Part shown: positions 9,346-16,501 of the stretch, one piece after another
Layout of the letters: each line of letters begins with the position of its first letter
Position numbering within the stretch: the stretch's first letter is position 1
Assembly (NCBI RefSeq): GCF_008016795.1
Contig: NZ_SDIK01000085.1
Coordinates: 1-43,770 of the forward strand
Length of the DNA: 43,770 bases
From: Prevotella brunnea
GTDB lineage: Bacteria > Bacteroidota > Bacteroidia > Bacteroidales > Bacteroidaceae
Direction: 5' to 3'
Position numbers and translations under genes: made by a program
The notes under the pieces: model-generated
Told to the model about the DNA's origin: nothing
Databases searched by the model: none
Seen by the model: the letters and a program-made list of their open reading frames with translations, nothing else

Positions 9346-9432
9346 CAATAAAATAAGCCCCTCCGAAGAGGGGCTGCAGGATTTGTATCCTTCGGCATAT
9401 AGCCTTATTGTGATAAGATGTAGAATATCTTA
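9346..9432 (-). ncRNA. Predicted tracrRNA of the type II-C CRISPR system
   Basis: On the minus strand, 9440-9408 is an anti-repeat to the CRISPR repeat: 10 contiguous bases (ATTCTACATC) plus TTGC, CATA and CACAA blocks pair with the repeat around a small internal bulge. The anti-repeat is followed by AATAAGGC, as in the Neisseria II-C tracrRNA, then small stems (GGC-TATAT-GCC; GGAT-ACAA-ATCC) and a terminator hairpin. The pairing polarity means crRNAs are read from the plus strand. The predicted 5' end (about 9432) follows from a -7 box at 9445-9438, so the outermost anti-repeat bases may not be transcribed. It would act with Cas9 and RNase III in crRNA maturation and target cutting. Confidence 0.85.
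9356..9375 (-). terminator. Intrinsic terminator of the tracrRNA
   Basis: On the minus strand AGCCCCTC, loop TTCG, GAGGGGCT forms a perfect 8-bp stem with a stable UUCG tetraloop, followed by TATTTTATTG. This is the expected 3' end of the tracrRNA. Confidence 0.8.
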
Positions 9433-9437
9433 TGTGG

Positions 9438-9469
9438 CAAATGTAAACAAAATATTTGTTACTGACAAA
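9438..9469 (-). promoter_or_regulatory. Promoter of the tracrRNA
   Basis: Minus strand: -33 box TTTG at 9469-9466, 20-bp spacer, -7 box TACATTTG at 9445-9438, an exact match to TAnnTTTG. It overlaps the oppositely directed cas9 promoter. Confidence 0.65.
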
Positions 9470-9486
9470 TATTTTTTCTAATTTTA
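9455..9486 (+). promoter_or_regulatory. Probable promoter of cas9
   Basis: Plus strand: -33 box TTTG at 9455-9458, 20-bp spacer, near-consensus -7 box TAATTTTA at 9479-9486. The cas9 ATG is 20 bases further on. Its upstream half is shared with the tracrRNA promoter, so the two start sites may compete or be co-regulated. Confidence 0.5.
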
Positions 9487-9506
9487 CAGAAATAAATTTA
9501 TTTATC

Positions 9507-12500
9507 ATGAACAAACGTATATTAGGATTGGATACTGGCACCAACAGTTTGGGGTGGGCAGTAGTTGATTGGGATGAGCATGCCCAGAGTTACGAGCTTG
9601 TAAAATATGGTGATGTTATCTTTCGAGAAGGTGTAAAAATAGATAATTGGAAAGAATCCTCCAGAGCTGCCGAGCGTTCGGGGCATAAGGCTATACGGAA
9701 ACAATATTTTCGACGTCGTTTACGCAAAATACAAGTGTTGAAGGTGCTGGTTAAATATCATCTCTGTCCTTATTTGAGTGATGATGATTTACGGCAGTGG
9801 CATTTACAGAAGCAATATCCTAAAAGCGATGAGTTGATGTTGTGGCAGCGCACAAGCGATGAAGAGGGGAAAAATCCTTATTATGATAGACATAGATGTC
9901 TGCACGAAAAATTAGATTTAACGATTGAGGCTGATAGATATACCTTAGGTCGTGCTTTATATCATTTAACGCAACGCCGTGGTTTTTTGAGTAATCGACT
10001 GGACACCAGTGCAGATAATAAAGAAGACGGAGTGGTGAAATCGGGAATTTCGCAGTTATCGACAGAAATGGAAGAAGCGGGATGCGAATATCTTGGAGAT
10101 TATTTTTATAAACTCTATGATGAACAAGGTAACAAGGTACGCATCAGACAAAGGTACACAGACCGTAAAAAACATTACCAACATGAGTTTGATGCTATTT
10201 GTGAAAAGCAAGAACTAAGCAGCGAGTTAATAGAAGATTTGCAACGAGCCATCTTCTTTCAACTTCCGCTTAAATCGCAAAGGCACGGTGTAGGTAGGTG
10301 TACCTTTGAAAGAGGTAAACCGCGTTGTGCCGATTCGCATCCTGATTATGAAGAATTTAGAATGCTTTGTTTTATCAACAACATTCAGGTAAAAGGACCT
10401 CACGATTTAGAACTACGTCCATTAACTTACGAGGAGCGAGAGAAAATTGAACCTTTGTTTTTCCGTAAATCAAAACCTAATTTCGACTTTGAAGACATAG
10501 CCAAGGAATTGGCAGGCAAGAAAAACTATTCCTGGATACACGACAAAGAAGAACGAGCTTACAAGTTTAATTATAGAATGACACAGGGCGTGCCAGGATG
10601 TCCTACTACAGCACAGTTGAAAAGCATATTTGGCGATGATTGGAAAACGGGTATAGCCGAGACATATACACTTATTCAAAAGAAGAATGGGAGTAAGAGT
10701 TTGCAAGAAATGGTGGACGATGTTTGGAATGTGTTGTATTCTTTTTCATCGATTGAAAAGCTAAAAGAGTTTGCTCATCACAAGTTGCAGTTGGATGAAG
10801 AGAGTGCAGAGAAGTTTGCAAAGATAAAGTTAAGTCACAGTTTTGCAGCGCTAAGCCTAAAAGCTATACGCAAATTCTTACCGTTCTTGCGCAAGGGAAT
10901 GTATTATACTCATGCTTCATTCTTTGCGAACATTCCTGCCATAGTAGGTAAAGAAATATGGAACAATGAGCAGAACAGAAAGTACATCATGGAGAATGTT
11001 GGTGAACTGGTTTTCAATTATCAACCTAAACATCGCGATGTACAAGGAACTATTGAAATATTGATTAAAGATTTTCTTGAAAATAATTTTGAGTTACCAG
11101 CAGGAGCAACTGATAAACTATACCATCCTTCTATGATAGAAACCTATCCTAATGCGCTACGCAACAAATTTGGCATATTGCAGTTGGGCTCGCCACGAAC
11201 CAATGCCATCCGAAATCCTATGGCTATGCGCTCTCTACATATCTTAAGACGGGTGGTAAATCAGTTGTTGAGAGAAAGTGTCATTGACGAAAATACGGAA
11301 GTACATGTTGAGTACGCCCGAGAATTGAATGATGCCAATAAGCGAAGAGCAATTGCAGATTGGCAAAAAGAGCAAGACAAACAACACAAAAAATATGGCG
11401 ATGAAATAAGGAAGTTATACAAAGAAGAAACAGGAAAAGACATTGAACCAACTCAAACAGATGTGTTAAAGTTTCAGCTTTGGGAGGAACAAAACCACCA
11501 TTGCTTATATACAGGTGAACAAATAGGCATCACCGACTTTATAGGGAGTAATCCGAAATTTGATATAGAGCATACTATTCCACAGAGTGTTGGTGGAGAC
11601 AGCACACAGATGAACCTTACATTGTGTGACAATCGGTTTAACAGAGAGATAAAAAAAGCCAAACTACCTACAGAATTGTCGAATCACGAGGAGATATTGG
11701 CAAGAATTGAACCGTGGAAAAACAAATATGAACAGAAGATAAAAGAACGTGACAAGCAACGCACATTTGCCGGAATGGATAAAGCGGTGAAAGATTTAAG
11801 GATACAAAAACGCCATAAGCTACAAATGGAGATAGACTATTGGCGAGGAAAGTATGAACGATTTACCATGACCGAAGTGCCCGAAGGATTCAGTAGGAGA
11901 CAGGGAACTGGCATCGGACTTATTTCTCGTTATGCGGGGTTGTATCTAAAGTCATTATTCCATCAAGCAGACAGTCGCAGTAAGTCGAATGTTTATGTGG
12001 TAAAAGGCGTGGCAACAGCAGAGTTTCGTAAAATGTGGGGGCTGCAAAGTGAATATGAAAAGAAATGTAGAGATAATCATTCGCATCATTGTATGGATGC
12101 TATTACCATTGCATGCATCGGAAAGAGAGAGTACGATCTCATGGCTGAATATTACCGCATGGAAGAAACATTTAAGCAGGGCAGAAGTTCCAAACCTAAA
12201 TTCTCAAAACCATGGGCTACATTTACAGAGGATGTTCTCAGCATATATAAAAACTTATTGGTAGTACACGATACTCCGAACAACATGCCAAAGCATACAA
12301 AAAAGTATGTGCAGACATCTAAAGGAAAGGTGTTGGCTCAAGGGGACACGGCAAGAGGTAGCTTACACTTTGATACATATTACGGCGCAATAGAGCGAGA
12401 TGGAGAAATAAGATATGTTGTTCGGCGACCACTCAGTTCGTTTACAAACCCAGAAGAGCTTGAAAATATTGTCGATGAAACCGTGAAACGAACCATTAAA

Positions 12501-13163
12501 GAAACAATAGCGGACAAAAATTTCAAGCAAGCTATAGCAGAACCAATCTATATGAATAAGGATAAAGGCATACTTATAAAAAAGGTAAGATGTTTTGCTA
12601 ATTCTGTGAAGCAACCCATCAACATTAGGCAACATCGGGATTTGTCCAAGAAAGAATATAAACAGCAGTATCATGTAATGAATGAAAATAATTACTTGTT
12701 GGCTATTTATGAAGGACTGGTAAAGAACAAAGTGGTTAGAGAATTTGAAATAGTGAGCTATATCGAGGCAGCCAAATATTATAAACGAAGTCAAGACCGA
12801 AATATATTCTCGTCTATAGTGCCTACTCACAGCGCCAAATATGGATTACCGCTTAAAACAAAACTTTTAATGGGGCAGATGGTGTTAATGTTTGAAGAAA
12901 ATCCTGACGAAATACAAATGGATAACACCAAAGATTTAGTTAAAAGGCTCTACAAGGTTGTTGGTATTGAAAAAGATGGACGTATAAAATTTAAATATCA
13001 TCAAGAAGCTCGTAAAGAAGGGTTACCTATTTATAGCACTCCTTATAAAAATAACGATGATTATGCGCCTATTTTCAGACAGAGAATAAAAAATATCAAC
13101 ATATTAGTAGATGGTATAGATTTTACTATCGACATTCTTGGTAAAGTAACGCTTAAAGAGTAA
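9507..13163 (+). CDS. cas9: CRISPR-associated endonuclease Cas9, type II-C
   Basis: RNA-guided DNA endonuclease of 1218 residues. RuvC-I D9 (RILGLDTGTNSLGW), an arginine-rich bridge helix near 55-80, REC lobe to about 590, RuvC-II E602 (VHVEYAREL), HNH D686-I-E-H689 (FDIEHTIPQSVGGD), RuvC-III H861 and D864 (HHCMDA), then a C-terminal PAM-interacting region. Every expected catalytic residue is present. The start at 9507 is chosen because it places RuvC-I directly at the N-terminus; a longer frame from 9456 adds 17 residues that overlap the promoter. Size, and the absence of csn2 and cas4, point to II-C. Six bases separate it from cas1. The PAM cannot be read from the sequence. Confidence 0.97.
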   Translation: MNKRILGLDTGTNSLGWAVVDWDEHAQSYELVKYGDVIFREGVKIDNWKESSRAAERSGHKAIRKQYFRRRLRKIQVLKVLVKYHLCPYLSDDDLRQWHLQKQYPKSDELMLWQRTSDEEGKNPYYDRHRCLHEKLDLTIEADRYTLGRALYHLTQRRGFLSNRLDTSADNKEDGVVKSGISQLSTEMEEAGCEYLGDYFYKLYDEQGNKVRIRQRYTDRKKHYQHEFDAICEKQELSSELIEDLQRAIFFQLPLKSQRHGVGRCTFERGKPRCADSHPDYEEFRMLCFINNIQVKGPHDLELRPLTYEEREKIEPLFFRKSKPNFDFEDIAKELAGKKNYSWIHDKEERAYKFNYRMTQGVPGCPTTAQLKSIFGDDWKTGIAETYTLIQKKNGSKSLQEMVDDVWNVLYSFSSIEKLKEFAHHKLQLDEESAEKFAKIKLSHSFAALSLKAIRKFLPFLRKGMYYTHASFFANIPAIVGKEIWNNEQNRKYIMENVGELVFNYQPKHRDVQGTIEILIKDFLENNFELPAGATDKLYHPSMIETYPNALRNKFGILQLGSPRTNAIRNPMAMRSLHILRRVVNQLLRESVIDENTEVHVEYARELNDANKRRAIADWQKEQDKQHKKYGDEIRKLYKEETGKDIEPTQTDVLKFQLWEEQNHHCLYTGEQIGITDFIGSNPKFDIEHTIPQSVGGDSTQMNLTLCDNRFNREIKKAKLPTELSNHEEILARIEPWKNKYEQKIKERDKQRTFAGMDKAVKDLRIQKRHKLQMEIDYWRGKYERFTMTEVPEGFSRRQGTGIGLISRYAGLYLKSLFHQADSRSKSNVYVVKGVATAEFRKMWGLQSEYEKKCRDNHSHHCMDAITIACIGKREYDLMAEYYRMEETFKQGRSSKPKFSKPWATFTEDVLSIYKNLLVVHDTPNNMPKHTKKYVQTSKGKVLAQGDTARGSLHFDTYYGAIERDGEIRYVVRRPLSSFTNPEELENIVDETVKRTIKETIADKNFKQAIAEPIYMNKDKGILIKKVRCFANSVKQPINIRQHRDLSKKEYKQQYHVMNENNYLLAIYEGLVKNKVVREFEIVSYIEAAKYYKRSQDRNIFSSIVPTHSAKYGLPLKTKLLMGQMVLMFEENPDEIQMDNTKDLVKRLYKVVGIEKDGRIKFKYHQEARKEGLPIYSTPYKNNDDYAPIFRQRIKNINILVDGIDFTIDILGKVTLKE

Positions 13164-13169
13164 GTCAAT

Positions 13170-14057
13170 ATGTTGAAACGAAGCGTTGTCTTTTCTCATC
13201 CAGCAAGTCTTTCATTGAGGTATAATCAACTGGTGATTACCATGAAAGACTTACCTGATGAGCGACGAACCATTCCTGTAGAAGATATAGGCTTCTTAAT
13301 GGTTGACAATCCTATGGTCTCAATAAGTGTACCACTTCTAAATGCATTGACAGAAAATAACGTGTCGGTAGTATTTTGCAATCAAAAAGGAATGCCAACT
13401 TCAATGTTGTTTAATTTAGATAATAACAACACACAAGGTGAAACTTTAAGACATCAACTTTCTGCAAGTGCGTCTTTCAATAAACAGCTTTGGAAACAAA
13501 TAATAGAATGTAAGATAAAAAATCAAGCACAACTTCTTGAGAAATTAGGTAAAGAAGGAAAATGTTTGTTCCCTTATTATAATAATGTAAAGAGTGGGGA
13601 TAGTACCAACCGAGAAGGGGCTGCCGCTAAACTATATTGGACACAACTATTTGGAAAAGATTTCATAAGAGATAGGAATCAGTCTGGCACAAATGCGCTG
13701 CTCAACTATGGTTATACCATTTTACGTGCGGCAGTAACGCGAGCAATGATGTCTGCAGGACTATTTCCTGCATTGGGCATCTTTCATCATAACCGCAGTA
13801 ACGCTTTTCCTTTAGCAGACGACATGATGGAGCCTTACCGCCCATTCGTTGATGAAATAGTGTATCATCTTACCAAAAATGGACAAACTACACTTACCAC
13901 TGAAGTGAAAGGAATATTGATAAAATTACTTTATTGTGATACATATTTTATGAATGTAACTCGTCCTTTAAGCGTGGGGCTTACCATGACAATGGCTTCT
14001 CTTGTGAAATGTTATGCGAAAGAAGTAAAGAAAATCAGTTTGCCCCTTTTGAAATGA
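13170..14057 (+). CDS. cas1: CRISPR integrase Cas1 (type II)
   Basis: A 295-residue integrase that, with Cas2, inserts new spacers at the leader end of the array. Metal-binding residues are visible: E149 in REGAAAKLYW, H206 (or the adjacent H207) in GIFHHNRSNAF, and E221 in DDMMEPYRPF, matching type II Cas1 proteins in position and spacing. The N-terminal beta-rich half ends near residue 90 and the catalytic helical half follows. Length is normal. It starts 6 bases after cas9, and its stop overlaps the cas2 start by ATGA, so cas9-cas1-cas2 form a single transcription unit. Confidence 0.96.
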   Translation: MLKRSVVFSHPASLSLRYNQLVITMKDLPDERRTIPVEDIGFLMVDNPMVSISVPLLNALTENNVSVVFCNQKGMPTSMLFNLDNNNTQGETLRHQLSASASFNKQLWKQIIECKIKNQAQLLEKLGKEGKCLFPYYNNVKSGDSTNREGAAAKLYWTQLFGKDFIRDRNQSGTNALLNYGYTILRAAVTRAMMSAGLFPALGIFHHNRSNAFPLADDMMEPYRPFVDEIVYHLTKNGQTTLTTEVKGILIKLLYCDTYFMNVTRPLSVGLTMTMASLVKCYAKEVKKISLPLLK

Positions 14058-14392
14058 GTGAAAACCGACTAAATGCTTATCATGTTATGTGGTTGTTTGT
14101 AATGTTCGATTTACCCACTGTTACAAAGAAAGATAAAAAGGAGGCTGCACGTTTTCGTAAAGAATTAGAGAAAGATGGATTTACGATGTATCAATATAGT
14201 ATATATATTAGATATTGCGGTTCGCAGGAAAGTGCAAACGTTCATATCAAAAGAATTAAATCAATCTTAACGCCAAGTGGTAAAGTTAGTATTTTAACAG
14301 TAACAGACAAACAGTATTCAAAGATTATCAATATGTGGGGTAAAATTAAACAAAAAGATCCAGAAACACCTATCCAGTTAGAGTTTTTTTAG
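14054..14392 (+). CDS. cas2: CRISPR adaptation protein Cas2
   Basis: A 112-residue Cas2, partner of the Cas1 integrase complex. The ferredoxin-like fold is recognisable: beta-1 MWLFVMFDLPTVTKKDKK with D at the usual first-strand position, then FRKELEKDGFTMYQYSIYIR and a final strand VSILTVTDKQYSKI. The start at 14054 is preferred over 14009 because it gives the ATGA overlap with the cas1 stop and a normal Cas2 N-terminus. The array begins 91 bases after its stop. Confidence 0.95.
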   Translation: MSENRLNAYHVMWLFVMFDLPTVTKKDKKEAARFRKELEKDGFTMYQYSIYIRYCGSQESANVHIKRIKSILTPSGKVSILTVTDKQYSKIINMWGKIKQKDPETPIQLEFF

Positions 14393-14483
14393 TATATTTG
14401 CAATAAAGCTGATATATTCGAGCCACTTCTTGTATGAAAATATTTGTATAATGTGTTTATATTCAATATTTTAAATAGTACAA
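14393..14483 (+). promoter_or_regulatory. AT-rich leader-like region before the CRISPR array
   Basis: This 91-bp, strongly AT-rich gap lies between cas2 and the first repeat. A TATATTTG -7-like box occurs at 14393-14400, without a good -33 box. Since crRNAs are read from the plus strand, this is the likely leader. In other II-C systems each repeat can carry its own promoter, so its transcriptional role is uncertain. Confidence 0.45.
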
Positions 14484-15112
14484 GTTGTGGTTTGATGTAG
14501 AATCAAAATATGAAGCAACCGCACCGACACGTTCTTGCTGCGCCATAGCGTTGTGGTTTGATGTAGAATCAAAATATGAAGCAACCGCTGATTGTGGTAA
14601 CGGTGGTAATCATTGTTGTGGTTTGATGTAGAATCAAAATATGAAGCAACTTGTTCTCCCCACAGAGTATGCAGCCCTCGGTTGTGGTTTGATGTAGAAT
14701 CAAAATATGAAGCAACGTATAAGGTGATGAACTACGACGGCACGATGTTGTGGTTTGATGTAGAATCAAAATATGAAGCAACTATGAATAGTCAAAGCAG
14801 ATTGAAAATGATGTTGTGGTTTGATGTAGAATCAAAATATGAAGCAACTCGTGAGGCGTAACAGGATACTTGGACTTGGTTGTGGTTTGATGTAGAATCA
14901 AAATATGAAGCAACACGCTGCTGTAGAGAACCCGACAGTGGCTCGTTGTGGTTTGATGTAGAATCAAAATATGAAGCAACTGACAAATTTCTGGATAATC
15001 TTCTGCCATTGTTGTGGTTTGATGTAGAATCAAAATATGAAGCAACAAAGCTAAAGGATATTTTCAACGATGAATGGTTGTGGTTTGATGTAGAATCAAA
15101 ATATGAAGCAAC
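14484..15112 (+). CRISPR. CRISPR array: 10 repeats of 36 bp, 9 spacers
   Basis: Ten identical 36-bp repeats (GTTGTGGTTTGATG ... GAAGCAAC) start at 14484, 14550, 14615, 14681, 14747, 14813, 14879, 14945, 15011 and 15077. Eight spacers are 30 bp; the second (14586-14614) is 29 bp. No repeat is degenerate at either end. Pairing with the predicted tracrRNA shows that mature crRNAs are plus-strand with the repeat 3' of the spacer. No spacer was seen to match elsewhere in the window, though this was checked only by eye. Confidence 0.99.
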
Positions 15113-15231
15113 TAACTAGTCGTCCCTTGAAAAGTAAATAGCCTATTGATTATCAATAAAATAACTCTTTTATAATTTGCGTATATCTACAAGTTTTTGT
15201 ATCTTTATATGGTAAATCTTGCAAATCAACA

Positions 15232-16012
15232 ATGTATAAATCTCCATCCGACACCCATCAGGTATCAATGTTTGGGACTTGACCTCCATGCTCAATCCCA
15301 CCCATCCAATGTATAAACTTGCCAATCTGATAAATTGGGAAACCTTTGAGCGTTCCTTTGCCCCCCTTGTATTGTAAAGACAACGGACGCATAGCCAAGC
15401 CTTGAGAACTCTTACCAAGAACGTATTGAGGTCTGCATGAAGTTCGTTAACGGCGAGAGAAGGGACGGTCACAAGATCTACTCCCTTCATGAGCCGGACG
15501 TGTTGTGCATCAGCAAGGGGAAGGACCACAAGAAATACGAGTTCGGCAATAAAGTCTCCCTTGTCAGACTGTGGAATGGTCTCATTGTCGGTGCATTATC
15601 TTTCCGCAATGAATACGACGGTCATACGATAGACAAGGCAATGGAGCAGGTCGGCAGGGTCTATGGCAGGAAAATCAAAAGACTCGCGGGGGACAGAGGG
15701 TATCGCGGGCAGGAGACGTGCGGAGAGACGAACATCATGATACCCGGCGTTCCCAAGGCAAGCGACTCGCCACACAAGAAAAAGAAAAAACAAAGGTTCT
15801 TCCGCAAGAGAGCAGGAATAGAGCCTGTCATAGGGCACTGCAAGGCAGATCATCGATTGGGGAGGAACTTCTACAAGGGTCTCTTGGGTGATGCCATCAA
15901 CGTGATGCTCGCTGCGGCTTGCCTTCAACTTCAAAAGAGCCATGCGGTTTCTTTTGTGCCTTATTCGAACCATGATAAAATGGAGTATTCAAGGAGTGGG
16001 TTCCAACTTTAA
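15232..16012 (+). pseudogene. Decayed IS5-type transposase
   Basis: Remnant of a DDE transposase resembling the IS5/IS1182 group. The true N-terminus is recognisable from ATG 15232 (MYKSPSDTHQVSMFGT) but runs into a stop. The reading then continues in a second frame (MLNPTHPMYKLANLINWETFERSFAPL) and a third (YCKDNGRIAKP). After that the middle of the protein, including the first catalytic Asp region, is missing. The 191-residue open C-terminal part (15437-16012) keeps HKIYSLHEPD, LAGDRGYRG (catalytic Asp) and RAGIEPVIGHCKADHRLGRN (catalytic Glu). At least two frameshifts and an internal deletion make it inactive. It lies 120 bp beyond the last CRISPR repeat. Terminal repeats of the IS were not found. 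Confidence 0.8.
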
Positions 16013-16138
16013 TGAAACAAAGGGGTATTCAATCATCTGTTGGTTGTAAGTCGAGCTTTTGAAGGATGACAGCGTAACATATGTTCTTCCATGATGCGAA
16101 AGCCGGAATTATTAAGATAAATAACAAATTATTCCCCA

Positions 16139-16460
16139 GGAAATTTCTATTGAGCCCATTTTGCCCCTGTCATCGCCATGAAATAACATGACAAAAACAG
16201 TACTCGGGATGCGATTTGTAACCTATTGATATTCAGTGGAATATTAGTCTAGATTTAAAAGCTTAGCTTTTGAGCCCCGATTCATGACCTTTTGCAGTAC
16301 AAAAGCTTAGCTTTCGGCATGCAAAAGGTAAGCTTTGCATGGATAGAATGAAAAAACAAGACAATATTGAACTACTCCCATATCGCCGAGAAAGATTTTC
16401 GCGTCTTCAACGCCCCGACTAAATAAAGAAAATATTTGTCTGTTGTCTTGTCCGGACAAG
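16139..16460 (+). repeat. Dispersed non-coding element, copy A
   Basis: About 320 bp aligned by eye to 28857-29206 and to the reverse complement of 36416-36730. Shared landmarks: CTATTGAT.TTCAG, four 22-bp units at 16257-16344 (AAAAGCTTAGCTTTT core), then GATTTTCGCGTCTTCAA and a CTAAATAAAGAA end. This is the most diverged copy. It ends at the palindrome CTTGTCCGGACAAG (16447-16460), 42 bases beyond the stop codon of the PBP1A gene. The adjacent stretch 16013-16138 holds nothing recognisable. Confidence 0.8.
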
Positions 16461-16501
16461 CAAGTATTGCTATGAGCTATAGCGAACGGGGTTAAAACCG
16501 G

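Noticed and set aside
9456-9506. Upstream extension of cas9 by 17 residues
   Set aside because: It overlaps the predicted promoter, and Cas9 normally starts a few residues before the RuvC-I aspartate, as the ATG at 9507 gives.
14569-15119. Open frames through the CRISPR array on both strands
   Set aside because: Repeat plus spacer is usually 66 bases, a multiple of three, so the repeat translates in frame again and again (LWFDVESKYEAT on plus). This is an artefact of periodicity.
15170-15529. 119-residue minus-strand frame near the CRISPR array
   Set aside because: It is antisense to the recognisable N-terminal and middle remnants of the IS5-type transposase.
16447-16460. Palindrome CTTGTCCGGACAAG as terminator of PBP1A
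   Set aside because: It has no loop and no U-tract in the right direction, and part of it recurs in copy B of the dispersed element, so it belongs to that repeat.
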